This document shows positions 1 to 6,340 of a DNA stretch of 13,132 nt, in pieces. The position numbers and the translations under genes are program-made. How positions within the stretch are numbered: the stretch's first letter is position 1; each line of letters begins with the position of its first letter. The notes beneath the pieces are model-generated. The model was not told the origin of the DNA. It saw only the letters and a list, made by a program, of their open reading frames with translations, and did not search any database. Source of the DNA: JADLEX01 sp964586775 (GTDB lineage Bacteria; Lernaellota; Lernaellaia; JACKCT01); contig CAZPJD010000253.1 of assembly GCA_964586775.1 (NCBI GenBank), positions 1 to 13,132 on the forward strand. The letters are read 5' to 3'.

Positions 1-279
1 GTGTCGGGCGAAAAGGCGGCGCGAAAGATCTATCAGGACCTGACCGGCGTGGCCGAGCGGTTCCTGAACATTTCGATCGATCTGCTCGGATTCGTGCCGA
101 CGGATCCCAACGTCAGCCGGGCGGTGCGCCGCCGGCAGGCGTTTGTTTTGGCCTACCCCGAATCGCCCGCGAGCGAGGCGATCGACCGTCTTGCCGACCG
201 GGTGCTCGCGATGAAGGTGCCCTCGGGACCAAAGGGCAGTCTGCAATTCATGTGGCGCAAGACGCTGGACCTGCTTTAA
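1..279 (+). CDS. flhG: FlhG/FleN-type MinD-like ATPase, C-terminal fragment
   Basis: The last 92 codons of a gene that begins before the window; the GTG at position 1 is only an internal in-frame codon, not a supported start. The visible protein reads like the tail of the MinD/ParA-family flagellar number regulator: a helix ending in a FLNISIDLLGFVPTD segment, then SRAVRRRQAFVLAYPESPASEAI, which matches the conserved FlhG/YlxH pattern of 'hydrophobic LG-(Y/F)-(I/V)-P, AVRR, YP-SPAS'. The Walker A and deviant Walker motifs lie upstream and cannot be checked. FlhG acts at the cytoplasmic membrane with the GTPase FlhF to set flagellar number and place, and in some bacteria restrains the sigma-54 master regulator. 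It precedes a small membrane protein and fliA, the usual place for this gene. The family call is firm; the exact subtype is inferred. Confidence 0.88.
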   Translation: MSGEKAARKIYQDLTGVAERFLNISIDLLGFVPTDPNVSRAVRRRQAFVLAYPESPASEAIDRLADRVLAMKVPSGPKGSLQFMWRKTLDLL

Positions 280-288
280 GGATTCTCG

Positions 289-477
289 ATGAAGGCTTCG
301 TCACGCCGTATCGTCTCGACGATCTCGCTCGGATCGTTTATGGTGGCGGCCACGACGGGACTCGTGTTCTCGGTGCCGCCCGGCGCGATCCTTCTGCGTT
401 CCCTCGCGGTCGGAGCCGCGCTCGGCGCTTTCGCCGCCGTGGTTGCGTGGGTTTTCGAGAGGATCTGGACGAAATGA
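289..477 (+). CDS. small two-helix membrane protein between flhG and fliA
   Basis: A 62-residue protein I do not recognise. It has a short basic N-terminus (KASSRR), a hydrophobic stretch at about residues 9-30 interrupted by a PPG turn, and a second hydrophobic stretch at about 34-57, ending in ERIWTK. This suggests a helical hairpin in the cytoplasmic membrane with both ends inside by the positive-inside rule. The start is supported by AGGA at about 279-282, six to seven bases before the ATG. Its stop overlaps the fliA start in an ATGA (474-477), so the two are probably translationally coupled. The overlap and tight spacing on both sides argue that it is a real gene rather than a chance frame. 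No function can be assigned. A role near FlhF/FlhG or the export gate is only a guess from position. Confidence 0.6.
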   Translation: MKASSRRIVSTISLGSFMVAATTGLVFSVPPGAILLRSLAVGAALGAFAAVVAWVFERIWTK

Positions 478-1223
478 GCGAGGCATCGCGCGTGGTCGAC
501 GATACGACGCGCGCCGAGTTGATCCATCAATACACGCCGCTGATCAAGCTCGTCGCGATGCGGATTTTGCGACGTCTGCCGCCGCAGATCGAGCTCGACG
601 ATCTCATCAACACCGGCGTGCTCGGCTTGATGGACGCCATCGACAAATTCGATCCCACGCGCGACATCAAGTTCGCGACCTACGCCGAATACCGCATCCG
701 CGGCGCGATTCTCGACGAACTGCGCAGCCTCGACTGGGTGCCGCGGTCCATCCGCCAGCGCCTCAACGATCTCGAACGCGCGATGGAAGAGCTCGCGGGA
801 AGGCTCGGCCGCCCGGCGAGCGACGACGAGCTCGCCGCGCACATGGGCGTCACGCACGACGAGCTGTTCGAGATGTACGACCAGGCCAATGGCGTCACCC
901 TCGTCAGCTACGACGACCTCGCGGCGAAAAAAGGCCAGGGCGCCGTGCAGCGCAAGGTGCAGGACTATTTCCGCGAACCCCACGAGCAGGACATCATCAG
1001 CCTGCTCAACCTGCGTCAGGTGAAAAACCTCGTGGCCGAAGCCATCGACGAGCTGCCGAAAAACGAGCGTTTCGTGGTGAGCATGTACTACTTCGACGAA
1101 CTGACGATGAAGGAAATCGGCCTCGTTCTCGGCATCACCGAAAGCCGCGTCAGCCAGATCCACAACAAGGCCGTCCTGCGCCTGCGGGGGAAGCTGAAGC
1201 GCCACCTCGAGGACGCGACCTGA
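474..1223 (+). CDS. fliA: RNA polymerase sigma factor FliA (sigma-28)
   Basis: A 249-residue sigma-70-family factor of the flagellar FliA/WhiG type. It lacks region 1.1. Region 2 (about residues 15-90) contains DDLINTGVLGLMDAIDKFDP and the FATYAEYRIRGAILDELRSLDWVPRSIR block that is diagnostic of sigma-28. Region 3 follows (SIRQRLNDLERAMEELAGRLGRPAS). Region 4 (about 190-243) has LPKNERFVVSMYYFDELTMKEIG and the helix-turn-helix GITESRVSQIHNKAVLRLR. The frame is open upstream to 252, but I chose ATG 474: the protein then has the family's usual length, GAGAGGA lies at 457-463, and the ATGA overlap with the preceding small gene implies coupling. FliA directs core polymerase to late flagellar promoters; its anti-sigma factor FlgM is encoded later in this window, behind a promoter of exactly this class. 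Confidence 0.97.
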   Translation: MSEASRVVDDTTRAELIHQYTPLIKLVAMRILRRLPPQIELDDLINTGVLGLMDAIDKFDPTRDIKFATYAEYRIRGAILDELRSLDWVPRSIRQRLNDLERAMEELAGRLGRPASDDELAAHMGVTHDELFEMYDQANGVTLVSYDDLAAKKGQGAVQRKVQDYFREPHEQDIISLLNLRQVKNLVAEAIDELPKNERFVVSMYYFDELTMKEIGLVLGITESRVSQIHNKAVLRLRGKLKRHLEDAT

Positions 1224-1384
1224 AAAAGCGATCCCGGGACGTTGATTGCAACTTCGGGACACGGTAGTCTGGATCACGGCGTGCAACGTCGGTCGTCCGT
1301 TTCGGGCGGAACCGATCGTTAGCCGGGTACACCGGGGCGCCGACGGACGTTTCGAGTCGTGTCGCGCGCGAGGGAAAGGCTCGG

Positions 1385-1768
1385 ATGGGCGCGAATCCCA
1401 ACATGAAGATCATCGCCATCGACGATTTTTCGACGATGCGTCGGATCATCAAGAACCTGCTCAAGCAAGCCGGGTACGAAAACGTCTTCGAGGCCGAGGA
1501 CGGGCAAAAGGCCCTCGAGATCATTCGCGCCGAGAAGGTCGATCTGATTTTCAGCGACTGGAACATGCCCAAGCTCAACGGCTTCGACCTGCTCAAGATC
1601 GTCCGGTCCGACCCCGAGCTGCGCCACATCCCCTTCGTCATGATCACGGCGGAGTCGGAGAAAGAGAAGATCATCAAGGCGGTCCACGCCGGGGTGACCG
1701 ACTACATCGTCAAGCCCTTCACCGCCAAGATCCTGCAGGATAAGATCGCCAAGATTTTCGAGGGTTGA
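1385..1768 (+). CDS. cheY: chemotaxis response regulator CheY
   Basis: A 127-residue single receiver domain without an output domain. The acidic pair is Asp13-Asp14, the phospho-acceptor is Asp58 (FSDWNMPKLNG), with switch Thr88 (MITAES) and Lys110 (VKPF). The DDFSTMRRIIKNLLKQAGY and SDWNMP blocks are very close to the enterobacterial motor-binding CheY, so a true CheY that binds FliM/FliN is much more likely than a generic receiver. I used ATG 1385 because AAGG sits at 1376-1379, five bases upstream. Met7 (1403) would give a more standard N-terminus but has no clear ribosome binding site. The gene stands alone: 161 bases separate it from fliA and 143 from the next gene. A cheY next to fliA is common in flagellar clusters of proteobacteria. 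Confidence 0.95.
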   Translation: MGANPNMKIIAIDDFSTMRRIIKNLLKQAGYENVFEAEDGQKALEIIRAEKVDLIFSDWNMPKLNGFDLLKIVRSDPELRHIPFVMITAESEKEKIIKAVHAGVTDYIVKPFTAKILQDKIAKIFEG

Positions 1769-1882
1769 GCCGGATACTCGGCGCAAACCGTCGGTTCGAG
1801 TTCGTAAACCCGCGAAATTTCGACCCAACTCCACTTTCCCGCGCATTCGTCGCGTCCGTCGCTATTCAACTCCGAAGAGTCT

Positions 1883-1890
1883 GCCGATAA
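1883..1890 (+). promoter_or_regulatory. candidate sigma-28 -10 element
   Basis: An exact GCCGATAA octamer, the consensus -10 of FliA promoters, lies 21 bases before the ATG at 1912 in a non-coding gap. The -35 side is poor: TCAACT at 1866-1871 is the nearest candidate, but its gap to the -10 is about two bases shorter than at the flgM promoter. The unknown, FliK-like and short FlhB-like genes downstream would be plausible FliA targets. Moderate-to-low certainty because only one half of the promoter is convincing. Confidence 0.4.
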
Positions 1891-1911
1891 GAGAAACGAG
1901 GAGTTCGGCCC

Positions 1912-2220
1912 ATGGCCAATATCGGCGTCGCGCAAATCGTCTCGTCCGCACCGCTGATCGACCGCGTCCAATCGGTCCATCAGGGGCAGGGCGGAACCGC
2001 CAATCCCCAGGTCGCCGAAGCCCTCGTCCGAAAACACGCCCGGGCCAAAGAGCAGGTGGAGCCCCCGCCGGAGGCCGAACGCGTCGCCAATCGCGACGAC
2101 CGACGCAAGCGCGACGATCGCGGAAGCAAACGGGAGGACGACCCTGCGACAGACTCGGCGCAGGCCGACGACGACGAGACGAGCGAAACGCCGCGGAAAC
2201 ACATCGACATCACGGCCTGA
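1912..2220 (+). CDS. small charged, probably disordered protein of unknown function
   Basis: A 102-residue protein I cannot place in a family. The first 40 residues (ANIGVAQIVSSAPLIDRVQSVHQGQG...) are of mixed composition and could form one short helix. Residues about 48-98 are almost entirely charged or small (EQVEPPPEAERV, then Arg/Lys/Asp-rich, then an acidic Asp/Glu run), so this part is likely disordered. The C-terminus ends in a hydrophobic IDITA after a basic PRKH. ATG 1912 is supported by GAGGAG at 1898-1903. It is followed after 18 bases by the FliK-like gene, and a sigma-28-type -10 octamer lies upstream, so a flagellar role is likely by context. An export substrate or a partner of FliK is possible, but nothing in the sequence proves it. 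Real gene likely; function unknown. Confidence 0.6.
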   Translation: MANIGVAQIVSSAPLIDRVQSVHQGQGGTANPQVAEALVRKHARAKEQVEPPPEAERVANRDDRRKRDDRGSKREDDPATDSAQADDDETSETPRKHIDITA

Positions 2221-2238
2221 TCTCCCCATACTTTCCGC

Positions 2239-3306
2239 ATGCCCATCGAGATTCATCTGCCGCTGCGCGACGCCGCGAAGGCGGGCACCACGCGCGCCGC
2301 GCAGGACGCGCGCATCGACGTGCGCGTCGTGCGGACCGGCGGCGGACGGCTCGAGCTCGAGATGCACGGGCGTACCTTCGAGGTCGCCGATCCCGGCGGG
2401 CTGACCGAGGGCGAGCGCTTCAGCGCCCGGATCGAGCGCACCGGCACGCACCTGATATTGCGCCGCGCCGACACCGTCACGACCTCGGGCGAAATTCCGA
2501 GTTCGGTTGGCACCCCGGTGCGACCGGGCATGGGCGTGGCCGAACGCGCGCTCGCGGTGCTGTCCGACTCTTTGTGGAAACTCGCGCCCGGCGGCGATGC
2601 GGGGGCGCTTTTCGCCGCGCTGCGGGCGATGCTCGTCGATCCCGTCATCGACCGACCCGCCGACGCGGGCACCATCGCCACGCTCTTTCAGCTCTTCGGC
2701 GTCGATGAGCCGGGCGTGTTGGATCGTCTGAAAAATCTCGCGAAAAACGCGGGGCCGACGAAAACCCTCGCAAAACTGCTCGCGCTGCCGAAATCCGCGT
2801 GGACGCTCGATGCCGAGTCGCCCGGCAAGACGATCGACGCCGTCCGTTCACGCCTCGCGTCGATCGCTTCGTGGATCGAATCTTCGGAGACCGCGAACCG
2901 GCTGCTGCGTTCGCTCGATCAGCCGCTCTACGTCCAGTGGCCGCTGCTCGGCGGCGACGAAGCGCCGGTGCGCATGACGTATCGAAGAAATGAGCGGAAT
3001 GGTCCGGGCGATTCCGAACCCCACCGGCATGTCGTGGACATGATGCTCGACACGACGGGCCTCGGCGAGGTGCGTTTCCGGCTCGCCGCCATGCCGGGTA
3101 TCGACCTGACGGTGCGCGCCCGCGCAGATTCCCTCGCATCCATCGAAGCGCACCGCGACGCCCTCGAAACGGCGCTCACGGCCATCGCGGAACCGGTTGT
3201 CGTTCGTTTCACGCCCCTCGCGGACAACGAGGAGCCATTTCCCGATCTCACGCACCTGCTGTCGCAAGCCCGCGGTGAGGCGGGGCGCATTCGGATGACG
3301 GTATGA
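2239..3306 (+). CDS. fliK: FliK-like flagellar hook-length control protein
   Basis: A 355-residue protein with the two-part plan of divergent FliK proteins. Residues about 25-76 (IDVRVVRTGGGRLELEMHGRTFEV...GLTEGERFSARIERTGTHLILR) form a small beta-rich module often seen at the front of these proteins. After a helical middle, residues about 230-355 contain a C-terminal domain with LDTTGLGEVRFRLAAMPGIDLTVRARADSLASIEAHRDALETALTAI, the pattern of the FliK C-terminal domain (alternating beta strands, then a helix that ends in the sub-domain that meets FlhB). FliK measures hook length and triggers the switch of export specificity. The ATG 2239 lacks a good ribosome binding site but follows the previous stop by 18 bases. 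The stop overlaps the next start in an ATGA (3303-3306). Sequence conservation is weak, so the call rests on domain pattern and on the adjacent FlhB-like gene. Confidence 0.68.
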   Translation: MPIEIHLPLRDAAKAGTTRAAQDARIDVRVVRTGGGRLELEMHGRTFEVADPGGLTEGERFSARIERTGTHLILRRADTVTTSGEIPSSVGTPVRPGMGVAERALAVLSDSLWKLAPGGDAGALFAALRAMLVDPVIDRPADAGTIATLFQLFGVDEPGVLDRLKNLAKNAGPTKTLAKLLALPKSAWTLDAESPGKTIDAVRSRLASIASWIESSETANRLLRSLDQPLYVQWPLLGGDEAPVRMTYRRNERNGPGDSEPHRHVVDMMLDTTGLGEVRFRLAAMPGIDLTVRARADSLASIEAHRDALETALTAIAEPVVVRFTPLADNEEPFPDLTHLLSQARGEAGRIRMTV

Positions 3307-3659
3307 CCGACGACGAACGCGACCGATCGCCGGGCAAGCCGGATTCACCGGAAGGCGAGGGGGCAGCAGAGCGCCTTCAGGCCGCCGCGCTCAAGTACGA
3401 ATCGGGCAAGGATTCCGCGCCGCGCGTGGTGGCCAAGGGCTTTGGCAAGGTCGCCGAGCGCATTTTGGAGCTCGCGCGCGAGCACGGGATTCCGATCCAC
3501 ATCGATCGCGATCTCGTGGGATTTTTGAACAAGCTCAAGCTCGACGCCCCCATTCCGGCGGAGCTGTATCGCGCGGTGGCCGAGGTGCTGGCCATCATCT
3601 ATCGGGCAAATCGCGAGGCCGCCGCCCGCGCGTCCGGCCTGCCGAATCCGAGGTCCTAA
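3303..3659 (+). CDS. short FlhB C-terminal-domain paralogue (FlhX-like)
   Basis: A 118-residue soluble protein that matches only the cytoplasmic end of the export switch protein FlhB (FlhB/EscU/YscU family). After a charged, probably flexible N-terminus, residues about 27-50 read AAALKYESGKDSAPRVVAKG, then GKVAERILELAREHGIPIHIDRDLVGFLNKLKLDAPIPAELYRAVAEVLAIIYR, a close fit to the FlhB C-terminal fragment that remains after autocleavage. There is no transmembrane domain, and the NPTH autocleavage motif that should precede the ALKY strand is absent, so the protein looks like a ready-made FlhB-CC fragment. Such paralogues sit beside FliK-like genes in several flagellar loci and have been reported to stand in for that fragment in some bacteria. 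Coupled to the FliK-like gene by ATGA overlap. Confidence 0.85.
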   Translation: MTDDERDRSPGKPDSPEGEGAAERLQAAALKYESGKDSAPRVVAKGFGKVAERILELAREHGIPIHIDRDLVGFLNKLKLDAPIPAELYRAVAEVLAIIYRANREAAARASGLPNPRS

Positions 3660-3760
3660 AGGGGCGAGCGCCCGGCAATTCTTGCCCGAATCGAGCCACC
3701 GCAATCCCATCCCGCCGTGGCGAGCGCAAAGACTTATAGAGTGAAATCAACACGTTAGCT

Positions 3761-3801
3761 CACGTGCCCGGTTGGCACCCCGATTGCTTCAGTTCCACGT
3801 G
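3761..3801. promoter_or_regulatory. two CACGTG palindromes flanking the sigma-54 promoter
   Basis: The palindrome CACGTG occurs at 3761-3766 and again at 3796-3801. The centres are exactly 35 bases apart, and the -24/-12 element lies between them. Each sits in a slightly larger dyad: CACGT..ACGTG at 3751-3766, and CCACG..CGTGG at 3795-3812. They could be operators for a flagellar regulator, but they are too close to the promoter for a classical upstream enhancer. Function is inference. Confidence 0.3.
3773..3788 (+). promoter_or_regulatory. sigma-54 (RpoN) -24/-12 promoter for flgFGAHIJ
   Basis: TGGCAC at 3773-3778 and TTGCT at 3784-3788 match the RpoN consensus TGGCACG-N4-TTGCW at every fixed base but one, with exact spacing (GG at 3774-3775, GC at 3786-3787). 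Transcription should start near 3799. It lies in the only sizeable gap before the rod and ring genes, where class II flagellar promoters are expected. It needs an enhancer-binding activator of the FleQ/FlrC type, not encoded here. It also rules out the longer flgF reading frame starting at 3764. Confidence 0.85.
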
Positions 3802-3829
3802 GAGCTTCGTGGAGTCATCGGAGGCCACT

Positions 3830-4567
3830 GTGAGCAATGCGATCTGGGCCGCGGTTCTGGGCAGTCGAATCGAGACGCAGCGCCTCGACGTCGTCGCCAA
3901 CAACCTGGCCAACGCCGACAGTCCCGGATTCAAGGCAGATGCATCGATCTTTCAGTCGCACCTCGACTACATCTCGCGGCGCGACTTCGACCTTTCGCGC
4001 AAGTCGCTGAAGAACATCAACCGGTATTTCGACACGGCCACCGACCAGACGCCCGGGCCGATCATCAGCACGGGCCGCTCGGGCGACATGGCGATCGAGG
4101 GGAGTGGTTACTTCGTCGTTCAGTCCCAGCGCGGCGAGGCTTACACCCGCGCGGGGAATTTCCGTCTCGACGTCGAGGGCAACCTCGTCACCGCGTCGGG
4201 CGCGCAGGTGCTGGGGCAGGGCGGCCCGATCACGCTTCCGCCGGGGGCCGACTTCGAGGTTCGCAACGACGGCACCATCGTGGTCGGCGCGGAAGAGATC
4301 GACCGCGTGCGCGTCGAGGATGTTCAGGATCCGCGCCAACTCCGGAAGATGGGCGGTTCGCTCTTCGTGAAGTCCGCGACCGCCGCTGTCAACGCGGAGC
4401 CCGAGTTTCAGATCGTCGACAAGGCGCTCGAGGGCTCGAACGTGAACGTCATGCGCGAGATGGCGTCGATGGTGACGGCGGGCCGCCAGTACGAGGCGTT
4501 TCAGGCGGCGATCCGCACGATCGGTCAGGTCAATTCGCGCGCCGGCGAAACGCTGGCGAAGGCTTAA
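3830..4567 (+). CDS. flgF: flagellar proximal rod protein FlgF
   Basis: A 245-residue rod protein of the FlgBCFGE axial family, which assembles in the periplasm after export. The N-terminal coiled-coil signature is RLDVVANNLANADSPGFKAD (residues 18-37); the central part has MAIEGSGYFVVQ and AYTRAGNFRLDVEGNLVTASG, the FlgE/F/G common core; the C-terminal helix is EGSNVNVMREMASMVTAGRQYEAFQAAI. The frame is open from 3764, but that would overlap the sigma-54 promoter. GTG 3830 has GGAGG at 3820-3824 five bases upstream and gives the expected family length, so I use it. FlgF rather than FlgG because it precedes a clear FlgG, begins SNAIW instead of RALW and is shorter. First gene of the rod and ring operon; 34 bases separate it from flgG. 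Confidence 0.94.
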   Translation: MSNAIWAAVLGSRIETQRLDVVANNLANADSPGFKADASIFQSHLDYISRRDFDLSRKSLKNINRYFDTATDQTPGPIISTGRSGDMAIEGSGYFVVQSQRGEAYTRAGNFRLDVEGNLVTASGAQVLGQGGPITLPPGADFEVRNDGTIVVGAEEIDRVRVEDVQDPRQLRKMGGSLFVKSATAAVNAEPEFQIVDKALEGSNVNVMREMASMVTAGRQYEAFQAAIRTIGQVNSRAGETLAKA

Positions 4568-4601
4568 CGGGCAAACGCCCTGGGATAGGGGACGACGCGC
4601 C

Positions 4602-5387
4602 ATGATGCGGGCACTCTGGACATCGGCCACGGGCATGCAGGCCCAGCAGCTCAAGATCGACGTGATCGCCAACAACCTGGCGAACGTGAACACCACGGCG
4701 TTCAAGCGAAGCCGCGCGGACTTCGAGGACCTGCTCTACCAGACCCTGCGCGCGCCCGGCGGCGCGGCGGCCGAGGGCGTCACCTCTCCCGGCGGCACGC
4801 AGGTCGGTCTCGGCACGCGCACCGTCGCGGTGTCGAAGATCTTTCAGCAGGGCGAGGCGCAGCAGACGACGAACGAACTCGATGTCGCGATCGAGGGCCC
4901 GGGGTTTTTCCAGATCGCGCGTCCGAACGGCGAGATCGCCTACACCCGCGCCGGCAACTTCAAGATCAACAACGAGGGCACGATCACCAACGCCACCGGC
5001 GATCCGCTGGAGCCGTCGATTCAGATCCCCGAAAACACGCTCAACATCACGATCGGGCAGGACGGAACGGTCTCGGTGATCCTCGACGGCGAAACCGAGG
5101 CGCAGGAGATCGGCACCATCCAGCTCGCGCGGTTCATCAACCCCGACGGGCTGCGTTTCATCGGCCACAACCTGTCGGTCGCCACCGGCGCGTCGGGCGA
5201 CGCGGTCACCGGCGTGCCGGGCGAGGAAGGCTTCGGCGAGGTTTCGCAGGGATTCCTCGAAGGCAGCAACGTCAATCTGGTCGAAGAAATGGTGCAGATG
5301 ATCGTGGGCCAGCGCGCGTACGAGACCGCGAGCCGCGTCATCACCACCGCCGACCAGATGCTCCAGGCCACGAGCCGCATCGTCTGA
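4602..5387 (+). CDS. flgG: flagellar distal rod protein FlgG
   Basis: A 261-residue protein, the normal length for FlgG. It starts with the characteristic MMRALWTSATGMQAQQLKIDVIANNLANVNTTAFKRSRADFEDLLYQT (residues 1-48), followed by GTQVGLGTRTVAVSKIFQQG, the core ELDVAIEGPGFFQI and AYTRAGNFKINNEGTI, and the C-terminal helix EGSNVNLVEEMVQMIVGQRAYETASRVI. FlgG forms the distal rod that passes through the P and L rings built by flgI and flgH further along the same operon. AGGGGA at 4587-4592 serves ATG 4602; the second ATG at 4605 is possible but the longer form fits the family. The stop overlaps the ribosome binding site of flgA. Confidence 0.98.
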   Translation: MMRALWTSATGMQAQQLKIDVIANNLANVNTTAFKRSRADFEDLLYQTLRAPGGAAAEGVTSPGGTQVGLGTRTVAVSKIFQQGEAQQTTNELDVAIEGPGFFQIARPNGEIAYTRAGNFKINNEGTITNATGDPLEPSIQIPENTLNITIGQDGTVSVILDGETEAQEIGTIQLARFINPDGLRFIGHNLSVATGASGDAVTGVPGEEGFGEVSQGFLEGSNVNLVEEMVQMIVGQRAYETASRVITTADQMLQATSRIV

Positions 5388-5394
5388 GGTCGCC

Positions 5395-6333
5395 GTGAAG
5401 CGCGCGTTCGCCATCGCCGTTGTCGCTCTCGCCGCCATGCTGGTCGGCGCGGGCGGCGTCGCGTTCGCGACGGAGCTGGTGGTGAAAGAACGCATCGAGG
5501 CGCGCGGCGACCGCGTGGTGCTCGGCGATCTGATTCCGAGCGGACTCCCCGCGAATCTCGCGGGCGTGTTCGTCGCCAAAGCGCCGCCGCTGGGCGACGA
5601 GCGCATTCTCACGGGTTCGTTCATCGCGGGAAGAATCCGGCAGGCGGGCGGGCGCGATCTCGCGGTGCGGATTCCCGCCCAGGTAGTGATCGCAAGCCCG
5701 GCGCAAGCCATCGGCGCCGACGCGATTCGCGGCGAAACCGAGAAGCAGCTTCGCGAATTCGCGGGCGATCCAAACCTTCCGGTGAAGTTTCCCGCGACGG
5801 TTCGCGACGTGCTCGTACCGCCCGGCGACGCGACGATTCGTTGCGAATGGCCGAGCGATCTACCCGTCGCGGGCCGCCGCCCGGTTGCCGTGAAAATCGC
5901 GGGTGAGGGCTTCGAGAAGAAGGTGATGATCGACGTCGAAATCGACACGCCGCAAAGCGTGGTCGTGGCCAAGAACGCCATCCCCAAGGGCCGCGCGGTG
6001 ACGAGCGACGACATCCGCGTCGAACCCGTTTCGGCGAAGCGCGTGCGCGGGCGCGTGGCGCGCAACCCGGATCTGGTTGTCGGTCGCGTGGCGCGTCGCG
6101 CTGTGGCGAACGGCGAAACGCTGCGCGAGGACGCGTTGACGTCCGCGCCGGTGGTCCGGCGGGGCGACGTGGTGAAACTCCAGGTGATGTCGCAGGGCGT
6201 TCAACTGACGGCGTTTGCCGTGGCCCAGCGCGAGGGGCGAGAAGGCGAGACCATCGACGTCAAGAACATGGACAGCGGTGTGATCGTCAAGGCACGGGTG
6301 CGCGACGCGCACACCGTGGCCGTGGAATTGTGA
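5395..6333 (+). CDS. flgA: P-ring assembly chaperone FlgA
   Basis: A 312-residue exported protein. A Sec signal peptide is visible at residues 1-25 (KR, then a long Ala/Val-rich core, cleavage after AFA). The C-terminal half holds the SAF-type domain of FlgA: VVVAKNAIPKGRAVTSDDIRVEPVSAKRV (about 185-215), then VVGRVARRAVANGETLREDALTSAPVVRRGDVVKLQV and a final domain ending VRDAHTVAVEL. FlgA acts in the periplasm and helps FlgI assemble the P ring around the rod; flgI lies two genes downstream. GTG 5395 is preceded five bases away by GAGG at 5386-5389, which overlaps the flgG stop. It is longer than enterobacterial FlgA (about 220) because of an extended N-terminal region, as often seen in other phyla. 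Confidence 0.92.
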   Translation: MKRAFAIAVVALAAMLVGAGGVAFATELVVKERIEARGDRVVLGDLIPSGLPANLAGVFVAKAPPLGDERILTGSFIAGRIRQAGGRDLAVRIPAQVVIASPAQAIGADAIRGETEKQLREFAGDPNLPVKFPATVRDVLVPPGDATIRCEWPSDLPVAGRRPVAVKIAGEGFEKKVMIDVEIDTPQSVVVAKNAIPKGRAVTSDDIRVEPVSAKRVRGRVARNPDLVVGRVARRAVANGETLREDALTSAPVVRRGDVVKLQVMSQGVQLTAFAVAQREGREGETIDVKNMDSGVIVKARVRDAHTVAVEL

Positions 6334-6340
6334 GGCGATG

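Noticed and set aside
1242..1270. TTGATT and TAGTCT with 17-base spacing before cheY as a sigma-70 promoter
   Set aside because: The -10 has only three of six matches, a level expected by chance. cheY probably has its own promoter or is read from fliA, but the sequence does not settle it.
276..1286. A 336-codon minus-strand frame opposite fliA
   Set aside because: Shadow of fliA; Val/Asp/Arg-rich composition and no family signature.
1772..1785. GCCG-CGGC dyad after cheY as terminator
   Set aside because: Only four base pairs and no following T-run.
3661..3693. Two small dyads (GGGC-GAGC-GCCC and GGCAA-TTC-TTGCC) after the FlhB-like gene as a terminator
   Set aside because: Stems of four and five pairs with no T-run. 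They could stabilise the mRNA end but do not meet the form of an intrinsic terminator.
3764..3829. Longer flgF starting at GTG 3764
   Set aside because: It would include the sigma-54 promoter in the coding region and add 22 residues that do not look like any axial protein; GTG 3830 has a strong ribosome binding site.
4530..6065. A 511-codon minus-strand frame opposite flgG and flgA
   Set aside because: Same cause: Arg/Ser/Pro/Thr-rich shadow without motif or ribosome binding site, opposite two well-supported flagellar genes.
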